A DNA stretch of 64,000 nt from Flavobacterium album (GTDB taxonomy: Bacteria > Bacteroidota > Bacteroidia > Flavobacteriales > Flavobacteriaceae): the NCBI RefSeq assembly GCF_003096035.1, contig NZ_CP029186.1, forward strand, positions 3,020,001-3,084,000, given 5' to 3'. Positions 56,690 through 64,000 of the stretch are shown here, one piece after another. Position 1 is the first letter of the stretch. Each line of letters starts with the position of its first letter. The notes under the pieces were generated by a model. It was not told the DNA's origin, did not search any database, and saw only the letters and a program-made list of their open reading frames with translations. Position numbers and translations under genes: made by a program.

Positions 56690-56873
56690 TTTTATTTTCA
56701 CGCAAAGTCGCAAAGCCGCAAAGACTCATGCCGAATTTAGGCCGTAAAAAGCCGCAAAGCATTGCGCAGCAATGTTTAGAGCGCTCAGCTTTGCGTCTTT
56801 GCGACTTTGCGTGAAATACAATTTTATCTGCGTGCAAATAAAATTTGTGTCAAATAAAATTGATTCAACTATA
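56690..56873. repeat. Palindromic repeat element, copy 2 (CACGCAAAG type)
   Basis: The core 56697-56815 has ends TTCACGCAAAGTCGCAAAGC and CTTTGCGTGAA, and inner GCATTGCGCAGCAATG. It shares the AATAAAATTGATTCAA tail with copy 1 near 55682-55698. The two copies are in the same orientation and flank the thiamine pyrophosphokinase gene. Confidence 0.8.
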
Positions 56874-56921
56874 TAATAAATTGTAATCACCCGGCTACTT
56901 CCCTTTACTTCATGTTCCTAA

Positions 56922-56957
56922 CAAAAAAGGACGCTTTGAAAACTCAAAACGTCCCTT
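56922..56957 (-). terminator. Intrinsic terminator of the porin-pstSCAB operon
   Basis: On the minus strand GGGACGTTTTGA pairs with TCAAAGCGTCC and is followed by TTTTTT. It lies 28 bases beyond the pstB stop. Confidence 0.88.
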
Positions 56958-56984
56958 AAGAAAAATGTTTCAGTAAGTATTTAA

Positions 56985-57800
56985 TTAATGTCCTGAGAGC
57001 AGGTATTCTTTAAAAGTGTCTGTTTTAGGGTCTTCGAATATTACTTCGGGGCGGCCTTTTTCCACGATCTCGCCAAGGTACATGAAGGCTACGTAGTCGG
57101 CCAGCCTTTTCGCCTGTCTTAGCGTATGCGTAACCAAGACAATAGAGAATTCTTTACTTAGTTCTTTGAACTGTTCCTCTATCTTACGGCTTGAAATTGG
57201 GTCGAGTGCAGAGGTAGGCTCATCCGCAAGGATAACCCTCGGCTGTATCGCAAGTCCGCGTGCCAGGCAAAGGCGCTGCTGCTGCCCTATAGAAAGCCCG
57301 CTGGCCGGTTTTTTAAGCCTTTCTTTCACTTCGCCCCACAGTGCTACTTTTTCAAGATAGTACTCTATGCGGCCATCCTGCTCGCTTTTATCCTTAATAC
57401 CTTTCAGCTTTAGGGCATAGCGGATGTTATCGGCAATGGTTCCCGGCAGCGGGTGCGGCCTTTGCGAAAGCAGCCCCATTTTCTGGCGCAGGTCGTATAC
57501 ATCTATTTTTTTATCGAGTATGTTCTCGCCTTCAAACAACACTTCGCCTTCGGTACGGATATCCGGGTATAGGTCGGTTAGCCTGTTGAAGGTCTTCAAA
57601 AGCGTGGTCTTACCACAGCCCGAAGGGCCAAGCAGGGCCGTTATACCCTTGTCGCGGATGTTCAGCTCCACATCTTTCAGGGTTTGCTGCTTGCCGTGCC
57701 AAAGGTTCAGGTGGTTTACGTATATAAGGTTATGAAGCCCTTTGGCTTCGTCTTTCTTTATTATTTCCTGGTCAATAGGAAGCGTTTTATCATCCATCAT
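56985..57800 (-). CDS. pstB: Phosphate ABC transporter ATP-binding protein PstB
   Basis: This 271-residue ATPase has Walker A LLGPSGCGKTTLLKTFNRLTDLYP, whose NRL-DL segment is the PstB hallmark. The Q-loop region is MGLLSQRPHPLPGTIADNIRYA, the signature is SGLSIGQQQRLCLARGLA and Walker B is VILADEPTSALDP. It drives phosphate import with PstA and PstC. The ATG overlaps the pstA stop by four bases. No phoU gene follows, unlike many pst operons. Confidence 0.96.
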   Translation of the reverse strand: MMDDKTLPIDQEIIKKDEAKGLHNLIYVNHLNLWHGKQQTLKDVELNIRDKGITALLGPSGCGKTTLLKTFNRLTDLYPDIRTEGEVLFEGENILDKKIDVYDLRQKMGLLSQRPHPLPGTIADNIRYALKLKGIKDKSEQDGRIEYYLEKVALWGEVKERLKKPASGLSIGQQQRLCLARGLAIQPRVILADEPTSALDPISSRKIEEQFKELSKEFSIVLVTHTLRQAKRLADYVAFMYLGEIVEKGRPEVIFEDPKTDTFKEYLLSGH

Positions 57801-58651
57801 CGTATTCTGTTTTTTGAAAGTTTATTGCTGATCATCCTTGAGGCAACGCTTATTACAAGTATGATCATTATCAGTACAGCTGCTGCTGCATAAGCACGTG
57901 CTTTTACTTCGGGTATCGGCGAGCTAAGCTGGAAGAAAACGGCCAGTGGTAATGTTGCGGCAGGCTCGTTAAGGCTTTCGGGTATATAGTCTGTATAGCC
58001 TGCAGTAAAGAGAACTGAGGCGGTATCGCCTATTCCTTTTCCAAGTGCCAACAGGAAAGCCGTTGTTACACCGGGCATGGACTGCTTCAGTAGAAAACGG
58101 AACCCGGTCTCCCCTTTAAAATAGCCCAATGACAGCGCCGACTCGTAAAGCCCTTTCGAAACATATTGTATCGATTCGTCCATAGAGCGAATCATTACAG
58201 GGCTTATGAGCAATGCAACGGTTATGATAGCCGCAAGCAGGGAGCTTTGCCAGCCGAAAAGCAGCATCAGGTTAAAGCCGAAAGCTCCATACACAATAGC
58301 GGGCACACCCAAAAGCACATCGAGCCATAAACGGATCTTTTTCTGCCATTTGGGGTGCGAAAAAAGGTAGGTGTGGATAAACAACGTTGCCGGTATGCTG
58401 ATAAGCAATGCCAGCAGCGAAGCCCCTAAAGCAAGGTATAGTGAGCCGATAATGGCATTCAGTATGCCGCCTTCTTTTCCGAAATAGTATCCACCTTTAG
58501 GGACTTCGGTAAGCATCTGCCAGTTGAGTGCCGGGATGCCTTTGGCAAAAATGCCAAAAATAATACTGAAAAGCACTATAACAATGGTTAGCGTAAACAG
58601 GAACAGTATCGCTTTTACAATTTTTTCTTCTAAATGTTTTTTCTTACTCAT
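57797..58651 (-). CDS. pstA: Phosphate ABC transporter permease PstA
   Basis: This 284-residue membrane protein has six predicted spans. Family segments are YYFGKEGGILNAIIGSLYLALGASLLALLISIPATLFIHTYL, LDVLLGVPAIVYGAFGFNLML, and the EAA-like coupling loop ESALSLGYFKGETGFRFLLKQSMPGVTTAFLLALGKGIGDTASVLFTAG. It forms the inner-membrane channel with PstC. The stop overlaps pstB and the start is three bases after the pstC stop. Confidence 0.95.
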   Translation of the reverse strand: MSKKKHLEEKIVKAILFLFTLTIVIVLFSIIFGIFAKGIPALNWQMLTEVPKGGYYFGKEGGILNAIIGSLYLALGASLLALLISIPATLFIHTYLFSHPKWQKKIRLWLDVLLGVPAIVYGAFGFNLMLLFGWQSSLLAAIITVALLISPVMIRSMDESIQYVSKGLYESALSLGYFKGETGFRFLLKQSMPGVTTAFLLALGKGIGDTASVLFTAGYTDYIPESLNEPAATLPLAVFFQLSSPIPEVKARAYAAAAVLIMIILVISVASRMISNKLSKNRIR

Positions 58652-58654
58652 GGC

Positions 58655-59551
58655 TTAACTGCTTTTTAGGTGATAATGCCCGATTACCTTGTGTGCAAAG
58701 TAATTGAACAGGATTACGATGATCAATAGGATAAGTGCAGAAAGCATCAGTGCCGAATCGTATTTTGGTATCGACATCATTTCGCCATAGTTATTTGCCA
58801 ATAATGCCGGCAAAGGGTAACCCGCATCGAATACGCTCTTGGGTATCTGGACAATGTTCCCTACTACCATCAGCACTGCAATGGTTTCGCCAAAGGCCTT
58901 ACTGACCCCGAGCGTAAACGAGGCAATGATGCCGTGCTTTATCTTTTTGATGATAATATCCCTGATTGTCTGCCATTTGCTGGCTCCCATTGAAAGGCCT
59001 ATCTCCATCAACTCCATAGAAACCGCTTCGAACAATTCGATGAGCATATTGAGCACAAAAGGTATGGTAGCCACTGCAATAACCACGCCTGCCGCAAAAA
59101 CAGAATAGCCGGTGGCATTTTCTGCACCGGCTCCTGTTGCCCATTCTGATATAAGAGGGACTATGGTTATGATACCCCACAGCCCGAAAATGACCGATGG
59201 TATACCTGCTAAAATGTCGATTACCGTTCGTAACATCCGCTTTACCCATAGTGGTGCGAACTGCGTAATATAGATCGCTGCGGCAAGGCAGACGGGAATC
59301 ATCAGCACCAGCCCAGTAAGGGTAATGATAATGGAATTGACGATAAACGGCCACAAACCGAACTTACCCTGCATGGGCATCCAGTCCGACCCGAAAAGGA
59401 CATCACCAAACAATCCCGGCGCAGAAACTATTGGCCAGGATTTGTATAGCAGTGATGCTCCGATGGCAAACGGCAATATGATTATGATGAGCAATGCAAA
59501 GAGCATCCATGATCTCCGGAAATACTCCGCTATATATCTTCTTTTTGGCAT
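58655..59551 (-). CDS. pstC: Phosphate ABC transporter permease PstC
   Basis: This 298-residue membrane protein has about six spans, including KFGLWPFIVNSIIITLTGLVLMIPVCLAAAIYITQFAP, DILAGIPSVIFGLWGIITIVPLI and the coupling loop LMEIGLSMGASKWQTIRDIIIKKIKHGIIASFTLGVSKAFGETIAVLMVVGN. These are the PstC signatures. It is between pstS (4 bases) and pstA (3 bases). Confidence 0.95.
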   Translation of the reverse strand: MPKRRYIAEYFRRSWMLFALLIIIILPFAIGASLLYKSWPIVSAPGLFGDVLFGSDWMPMQGKFGLWPFIVNSIIITLTGLVLMIPVCLAAAIYITQFAPLWVKRMLRTVIDILAGIPSVIFGLWGIITIVPLISEWATGAGAENATGYSVFAAGVVIAVATIPFVLNMLIELFEAVSMELMEIGLSMGASKWQTIRDIIIKKIKHGIIASFTLGVSKAFGETIAVLMVVGNIVQIPKSVFDAGYPLPALLANNYGEMMSIPKYDSALMLSALILLIIVILFNYFAHKVIGHYHLKSS

Positions 59552-59555
59552 TTAG

Positions 59556-60512
59556 CTATAATTTTTTTATCTGCTTCTCGATGTTGTCTTTTTCAAGCAG
59601 TATGTAACCGTTACTTACTACAAAATTTTGCCCTTTTGTAAGTACCCAGTTAAGGAATGCCTTAACAGCAGGCGATGCAGGCTTGCCTTTGGTAACCAGG
59701 AAAAGCTCACGTGCCGGTGGAGAAGGGTACCTTCCGTCAGCAATAGCTTTAGTGATGTCGCCAAGTGATTCGTAGAAATTTTCTTCCGCATCGATCTTGC
59801 CGTTACCGTTAACATCGATAGGCAGTACCTCAAGACCCAGGTATTTTTTGCCGCTGTTAATGTCATAAGCATAAATTACATTGTTGTAGCCAATACCGTT
59901 CTTGTCTTTCTTAACAGCATCAGCAAGGCCCGGATCTCCAAAAACAGCAATGCCCTTAAGCTCTTCCTGGGCTTTTCCGCCAAGGTATTTTGCCCATGTT
60001 TCCGCAGCTCCGGCGGCATCGGAGCGGGTATATACATTTACTTTTTCTGTAGATTTTTTCCAGTTCTGCTTGCCGTCCTTGAGGAATATAGCAGCCAGCT
60101 CATCGCGGGTAAGGCCTTCTGCTTTTAATTGTGCCAATAATGGATTGCTTGCAGAAATAGTAGGTATCACGGCATCTTTGGTAACTGCAAAGCCATAAGC
60201 GCCCTGGTCGGTCTCTATTTTACTGATCTCTTTTGAATACATGGCGATATCTGCTGCACCATTCAGCATGTCGGTCATACCTTTACCGGCACCACCACCG
60301 GATATATTGAATTTCACATCCGGGTATTCTTTACGGAATTCCTCAGCCCATACATTTGCCAGCGGGTAAAGCGCGAACGCACCCGACATTGTAATTGTAC
60401 CTTCTATCTTTGCAGTTCCGTCAGCATTTTTCTCTGCTTCTTTTTTTCCGCAGGAATTTAATAAGCCAACCAGCATAACAGCTGATAAGGCGATAGTAAT
60501 TGTTTTTTTCAT
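59556..60512 (-). CDS. pstS: Phosphate-binding lipoprotein PstS with internal EF-hand loop
   Basis: This 318-residue protein has a lipoprotein signal ending LLNSC at residue 21. Binding-protein motifs are TMSGAFALYPLANVWAEEFRKEYP near 41 and SGGGAGKGMTDMLNGAADIAMYS near 71, with YTRSDAAGAAETWAKYLGG near 161. These bind oxyanions such as phosphate. Residues about 233-244 (DVNGNGKIDAEE) match all key positions of a canonical EF-hand calcium loop. It is the first pst gene, 24 bases after the porin stop. It delivers phosphate to PstCA. Confidence 0.94.
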   Translation of the reverse strand: MKKTITIALSAVMLVGLLNSCGKKEAEKNADGTAKIEGTITMSGAFALYPLANVWAEEFRKEYPDVKFNISGGGAGKGMTDMLNGAADIAMYSKEISKIETDQGAYGFAVTKDAVIPTISASNPLLAQLKAEGLTRDELAAIFLKDGKQNWKKSTEKVNVYTRSDAAGAAETWAKYLGGKAQEELKGIAVFGDPGLADAVKKDKNGIGYNNVIYAYDINSGKKYLGLEVLPIDVNGNGKIDAEENFYESLGDITKAIADGRYPSPPARELFLVTKGKPASPAVKAFLNWVLTKGQNFVVSNGYILLEKDNIEKQIKKL

Positions 60513-60536
60513 TTTGTCTGAATTTAAGGAGGATTA

Positions 60537-62135
60537 TTATTTTTTATTTTTCTTAATGAATATGTCGAGTGCATTAAACGTCAGCTCGATGTAGGCAAAA
60601 TTTGACGCCCCTGCGTGTTCTCCATTCGCTGCATCCTGCCTGTTCTGCACAAATTCTCCGGTTGAGAAGTACATATAACCAATGTTGGCATCCATGAATT
60701 TAAGCGGCTTGAATTGCAATCTGGAATCGAAACCGTGGCCCAGGAACTTACCGCTCTGGCCTGTTGTGTCACGGTTCCCTGTGCCTGCAAGCAGGTTGTT
60801 GAAACGGTCTTTTGAACTTTGCAGCCAGTAGAAGCTGTAGCCCATATCTATTTTATAGCCTTTAACAGGCTCAAATTCTACTTTCAGTTTGGGGGTCACT
60901 ACGTTTTCAGGTATGATATAATCATCGCCTGACCACGGCCTCGCGAATCCGTAGAAACGCTCGAACCTGTTCGTTTTTTTATCATTAGGGTCTTTATCTC
61001 CAGTTACATAGCCAAAGAACATGCTAACCCTCGGCTTCCATGAATGCTGGAACCTGTACCCCACTTCGGCTGTTATCATGTAAGCGTCCTGTCTTTTTCC
61101 CTGATCGTCACCAAACTGGTAGGTACCGGTAAAGTCGTAGTTCCACGCCTTGTTCACGAATCCGTAAAGCCGTACTCCCGGTGAATGAATCTGGCGGTAC
61201 CCTATCCTCCTGTCCTGCCTGAGGCCCATGTAATAAGGCTCGATGGTTATTACATCCGACCATTTTCTCCAGTGGCCAATAGCGGCGCCAAACTGCCTGT
61301 CATTATCTGCGTGATCCCGGTCGTCAATTACCCTTACTATGGGGCGGAGTGCAAGAAGGTCGAGCTGCCAGTCATTCTTATCCTGCCCTAAAGCGGCCCT
61401 GAAACCAAGGAAGTTATTGGTAGTATTCCTCCATAAATTCTGTCCAATAAGCCTCCTGTCCAGGAATTCGAAAGCCTGGCGGCCGTACCTAATCATGAAT
61501 GGGCGGTTGTTACCCAGTGCGTCGGTGCCGAGCGCTTTTTTGAAGTAAAGCTCGGCAAAGCCCTGTATCATTTCCCGTTTGTTAACGTCGCGGTTATCAA
61601 GCGGGTATTTACCGTTCGACCTGTCGCTGTCCTGCATCTCCAGCACGAGCCTGAGCGGGTCGATAATATTTTTAATGCCTATATATAATTTCCCTTTGTA
61701 GAGGATAGGATAATCAGTGCTGTGGCTGTCCGGCCTCCTGATATCGTTGTTCCTGTATTCGCCCCTAAACCTGTAGTCAAAGCCTGCATCCAGCCATGTA
61801 AGCTTTTCGGCAATACCCGACTGGCCAATGTTCCTTACATAGCCTGGTGGGTCGGTTTCCCTTTTGGTCCCGTAAGTACCCGCTTCAACGTAATAGGATG
61901 TCCTGGCAGGCTCCTCTTTTGCCGGTGCTGTAACAGTCTCGGTTTTTACACTATCGGTGGCTGTTACTTTAACAGGCTCCTGCGCAAAGGCACTGCCGGC
62001 TGTAAATAACATAACTGAGCTAAAAAGGATAAATGGATTCTTGCGTAGACGTAAGTTCAATACAAATTCTACCAATTTGATAGAATTAGTCGAAAAATAT
62101 TCACTTTTAATTGCTGTTTCGTAATTTTTACCCAT
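60537..62135 (-). CDS. Alginate-export-type outer-membrane porin, first gene of the pst operon
   Basis: This encodes 532 residues from ATG 62135. A signal peptide lies at residues about 27-52 (PFILFSSVMLFTAGSAFAQ), so the first 25 residues look too long. A TTG at 62060 would give a clean signal and place one operator upstream of the gene. The mature part has AGFDYRFRGEYRNND, IRYGRQAFEFLDRRLIGQNLWRNT and many barrel strands, the alginate export (AlgE-like) family. The place before pstS suggests uptake of phosphate or polyphosphate through the outer membrane, which is inference. Expression is likely controlled from the two dyads upstream. Confidence 0.85.
   Translation of the reverse strand: MGKNYETAIKSEYFSTNSIKLVEFVLNLRLRKNPFILFSSVMLFTAGSAFAQEPVKVTATDSVKTETVTAPAKEEPARTSYYVEAGTYGTKRETDPPGYVRNIGQSGIAEKLTWLDAGFDYRFRGEYRNNDIRRPDSHSTDYPILYKGKLYIGIKNIIDPLRLVLEMQDSDRSNGKYPLDNRDVNKREMIQGFAELYFKKALGTDALGNNRPFMIRYGRQAFEFLDRRLIGQNLWRNTTNNFLGFRAALGQDKNDWQLDLLALRPIVRVIDDRDHADNDRQFGAAIGHWRKWSDVITIEPYYMGLRQDRRIGYRQIHSPGVRLYGFVNKAWNYDFTGTYQFGDDQGKRQDAYMITAEVGYRFQHSWKPRVSMFFGYVTGDKDPNDKKTNRFERFYGFARPWSGDDYIIPENVVTPKLKVEFEPVKGYKIDMGYSFYWLQSSKDRFNNLLAGTGNRDTTGQSGKFLGHGFDSRLQFKPLKFMDANIGYMYFSTGEFVQNRQDAANGEHAGASNFAYIELTFNALDIFIKKNKK
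62065..62087. promoter_or_regulatory. Candidate Rrf2 operator, site A
   Basis: This 23-base dyad has arms AATTCTA and TAGAATT around CCAATTTGA. It matches site B at 20 of 23 positions and is exactly 100 bases from it. It lies just before the TTG start at 62060. Confidence 0.6.
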
Positions 62136-62164
62136 GCTTTATGTTAAATTTCGGCTAAAATAGT

Positions 62165-62187
62165 AATTCTACTAATATGATGGAATT
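62165..62187. promoter_or_regulatory. Candidate Rrf2 operator, site B
   Basis: This second copy of the dyad has left arm AATTCTA and imperfect right arm TGGAATT around CTAATATGA. It lies 30 bases upstream of ATG 62135 and in the gap after the Rrf2 gene. Confidence 0.6.
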
Positions 62188-62319
62188 TATTTTTTAACAT
62201 TTTCAAGAAAAAATTATTTATGCTTATTAACTAGCTATTAATCAGTGAATTAAAATAAATAGCTAACAGGAAGCATAGCGTGAAACATTGAAGATTAAAA
62301 CATTACGCCAAAGAAAAGA

Positions 62320-62733
62320 TCAGGGCTCTAAAAACGAAGCTATGCTGGTTTCCTTCATAACCAGTCGGGTCTGTTCCTTAATTTTCATGAACTCCCTCCG
62401 CATGGTACAGGTCACTTCGTCATTACAATCGGCACATTGTTGGTAATAATCGAAAGCAACACAAGGAACAAGCGCGATGGCACCGTCAAAAAGCCTGTGG
62501 ATATCGGCTACAGATATAGTTGCTGGCGGCTTACTGATAAAATACCCGCCGCCATAGCCTGTCTGGCTGCCAACATAGCCGGCACGCTTAAGGACAAGCA
62601 ATATCTGTTCGAGGAATTTTTTAGGGATATTTTCATCGGCTGCGATATCTGCCGTAAATACGTTGCCTTTTCCCTGCTTTTTGGCAAGGTATATCAGCGC
62701 CTTGAGGGCATATTTACATTTTTTCGACATCAT
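62320..62733 (-). CDS. Rrf2 family transcriptional regulator with four cysteines
   Basis: From ATG 62733 the protein has 137 residues. It has a winged helix-turn-helix (KCKYALKALIYLAKKQGKGNVFTADIAADENIPKKFLEQILLVLKRAGYVGSQTGYGGGYFISKPP) with the typical G-GGY wing, then C-x8-C-x2-C-x5-C near residues 90-108. Rrf2 members such as IscR, NsrR and CymR sense Fe-S status, NO or cysteine, often through such cysteines. The promoter TATATTTG is seven bases before the ATG, so the mRNA is nearly leaderless. It lies just upstream of the porin-pst operon, with two dyads between. Confidence 0.93.
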   Translation of the reverse strand: MMSKKCKYALKALIYLAKKQGKGNVFTADIAADENIPKKFLEQILLVLKRAGYVGSQTGYGGGYFISKPPATISVADIHRLFDGAIALVPCVAFDYYQQCADCNDEVTCTMRREFMKIKEQTRLVMKETSIASFLEP

Positions 62734-62739
62734 GGGATG

Positions 62740-62747
62740 CAAATATA
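62740..62747 (-). promoter_or_regulatory. -7 promoter element TATATTTG for the Rrf2 gene
   Basis: On the minus strand TATATTTG ends six bases before ATG 62733 and overlaps the TTG at 62742, which it rules out as a start. Confidence 0.55.
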
Positions 62748-62805
62748 GGGAAAAAAGACTATTTTTTCCCTATATTTTTAGCAGCATAATAACAGATAAA
62801 CCGGG

Positions 62806-64000
62806 CTATTGGTGAAGGTTTTTATCTAACAATTGTTTCATAGACTCTTTTGAAATTTCATCCGGCTTTAATGTAACTGATAATTTATCACTTACAACGG
62901 CATCCTCCATAGCGAACCACGGCGTTTCTTTATAAGCACCTACGGCAATAATAGTTACCGGCTCACCTATCGGCAGGTGTATATTTCCCATTACGGCAAT
63001 ACATTTTTTGTCCATATAGCAAGGGATGCATACTTTCCTTTTTTTGAAGACCAGATAGCTAATTGCAACGTCGCTTTTTTGTTTATCCGATATATTGATC
63101 TCTACAATTACATCCTTTGCCTTAGGATCATTATAGAATTTGTCACAATTTGCCCATCCCATTTTATCAATAGAAAATATATAACTCTCTGCAATGCTAA
63201 TTTTTTGCTTTTCCAATTCTTGTTTTTTCCGCCTGATTCGTTCCTTTTCTTCCATTTCTTTCTTTTGTTTCTCAATACGTTCAATAGCTTTTTCATATTC
63301 TGCCATTGCTTTTTTAAAATCCTGCCCTTCAAATACCGGTATTACTTCATAACTAAGCGTCGGCTTTCCTTCAGCGGTGAGTGTAAGCGTATAGGTACCT
63401 TCTGTTTTGGCCTTCGCAAGGGCAACATGTTCCCACTGAGTGCCATCTACAGGTTTTTTATAGTTTTGGGGATCGGTAAGTTTCCATTTTACATTTTTGA
63501 AATAGCTGAACTCTGGGAAATATTCAGGGTGTGGGAATACAAGGTTGATAGTCACACCATCTGATTTTTTATATTCTACCGGTTTTAGCGGCGCGATCGG
63601 AGCGAGTATGTCGTAATTATTATTATCAAGTTGATCATCATTTACTATTAGTTCCTTCTGCCGGGCCACCATTACTTCATTGGGAGCTATTATGTTTTTT
63701 GGATCGACCCAATTGATAGTACCATCTTTACTCTCTTCCCCTGAGAATATCTGCATGCCGGGCACTTTCTTTTTAGCAGGCATTGTTATCTCTATTTTTT
63801 TTGAATCGGCAAGAAATAGTGGTTTCCCTCCCGAAGTAGCATTCACATATACCATACCGCCGCTTTCGAGTATCTTATCGCCTGACATCGTTGCCAGACC
63901 GCCCAGGACAATATCTGCCATGTTCAGGGCTTCCTTTAGCTGCACCGTTACTTTGCCCTTTACGGGTTTGCCGTCAGCATCTACGAACGCGTTGGCCGGG
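62806..64000 (-). CDS. Large protein of unknown function, C-terminal part (5' end outside window)
   Basis: The frame runs open through the right edge. The visible part has about 398 residues, beginning ANAFVDADGKPVKGKVTVQLKEALNMADIVLGGLATMSG. This resembles the cell-surface or secreted proteins of Bacteroidota with an Ig-like fold and repeated LGGLATMSGDKILESGGMVYVNA. A coiled-coil of Glu, Lys and Arg is near the middle (AEYEKAIERIEKQKKEMEEKERIRRKKQELEKQK). The C-terminal domain contains CIPCYMDKKC, a possible metal or disulfide site. The internal ATG at 63945 is not the start. Function unknown. Confidence 0.75.
   Translation of the reverse strand, partial: PANAFVDADGKPVKGKVTVQLKEALNMADIVLGGLATMSGDKILESGGMVYVNATSGGKPLFLADSKKIEITMPAKKKVPGMQIFSGEESKDGTINWVDPKNIIAPNEVMVARQKELIVNDDQLDNNNYDILAPIAPLKPVEYKKSDGVTINLVFPHPEYFPEFSYFKNVKWKLTDPQNYKKPVDGTQWEHVALAKAKTEGTYTLTLTAEGKPTLSYEVIPVFEGQDFKKAMAEYEKAIERIEKQKKEMEEKERIRRKKQELEKQKISIAESYIFSIDKMGWANCDKFYNDPKAKDVIVEINISDKQKSDVAISYLVFKKRKVCIPCYMDKKCIAVMGNIHLPIGEPVTIIAVGAYKETPWFAMEDAVVSDKLSVTLKPDEISKESMKQLLDKNLHQ

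Noticed and set aside
56559..56747. 62-codon frame before copy 2 of the palindromic repeat
   Set aside because: It runs into the repeat and has no protein features.

Overview
This window comes from a chromosome of a Bacteroidota bacterium, most likely a member of the Flavobacteriaceae close to Flavobacterium. The evidence is direct. Many genes are preceded within a few bases by the Bacteroidota -7 promoter element TAnnTTTG and lack Shine-Dalgarno sequences. Lineage-typical families are present: DUF1573, DUF4249 paired with a TonB-dependent receptor, DUF3276/PUR protein, monomeric NADP isocitrate dehydrogenase, a cyclophilin-FKBP fusion, leucine dehydrogenase, and a pst operon headed by an alginate-export-type porin. 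Gaps between genes are filled with dispersed hairpin repeats. No prophage, complete insertion sequence, CRISPR array or tRNA gene was found.

Layout. 1-6430: the 3' end of rsmD, an unusual multi-pass membrane protein with a GT51 peptidoglycan-glycosyltransferase domain, RNase P RNA (minus strand), a small conserved gene with topoisomerase IB, dnaX split by an A10 tract, and a lipoprotein. 6439-10498 (minus): a polyphosphate cluster of sixA-like histidine phosphatase, ppk1, ppx and a macro-domain ADP-ribosyl hydrolase. 10598-14500 (minus): pdxH, ribonuclease Z with a small partner, pyrB and pyrR. 14666-24962: a short lipoprotein, an ABC-F ATPase, a thioredoxin-fold lipoprotein, guaB, two unknown membrane proteins, a SulP transporter, an HMG-CoA-lyase-like enzyme and pyrD. 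25047-33874: an HD hydrolase, pepT, a YdeI-like protein, a probable structured ncRNA, the nusB-DUF1573-yajC operon, leucine dehydrogenase, an MsbA-like ABC exporter and a PUR protein. 34005-45142: small secreted and membrane proteins, a CsaA-like tRNA-binding protein, an AraC regulator, a dual-family prolyl isomerase, a methyltransferase, a GIDE-like membrane protein, trmD, rplS and icd. 45143-46604: an AT-rich accessory patch with a frameshifted DUF4268/PD-(D/E)XK-like nuclease between two copies of a terminator hairpin. 46605-54947: a Crp/Fnr regulator, a serine hydrolase, a TonB receptor with DUF4249 lipoprotein, and a large WG-repeat protein. 54944-64000: an acetyltransferase, thiamine pyrophosphokinase between two copies of a palindromic repeat, the porin-pstSCAB operon, an Rrf2 regulator with two candidate operators, and the 5'-truncated part of a large secreted protein.

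How the parts fit together. Phosphate handling appears twice: polyphosphate synthesis and breakdown on the left, and high-affinity phosphate uptake on the right. Pyrimidine synthesis (pyrR, pyrB, pyrD), purine synthesis (guaB), leucine catabolism (leucine dehydrogenase, HMG-CoA-lyase-like) and core information processing (dnaX, rnpB, nusB, trmD, rplS, rsmD, rnz) make up most of the rest.

The strongest leads are: the dnaX gene, whose zero frame gives a short gamma-like product and whose longer tau product needs a -1 shift at A10; the membrane-embedded GT51 protein with a paradoxical predicted topology; the duplicated dyad operator between the Rrf2 gene and the porin-pst operon; an unassigned structured RNA with its own terminator; a terminator-like hairpin over the first codons of the WG-repeat gene; a canonical EF-hand loop inside PstS; and an FNR-like box overlapping the stop codon of the Crp/Fnr gene. 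I do not see a complete undescribed defence or mobile system.
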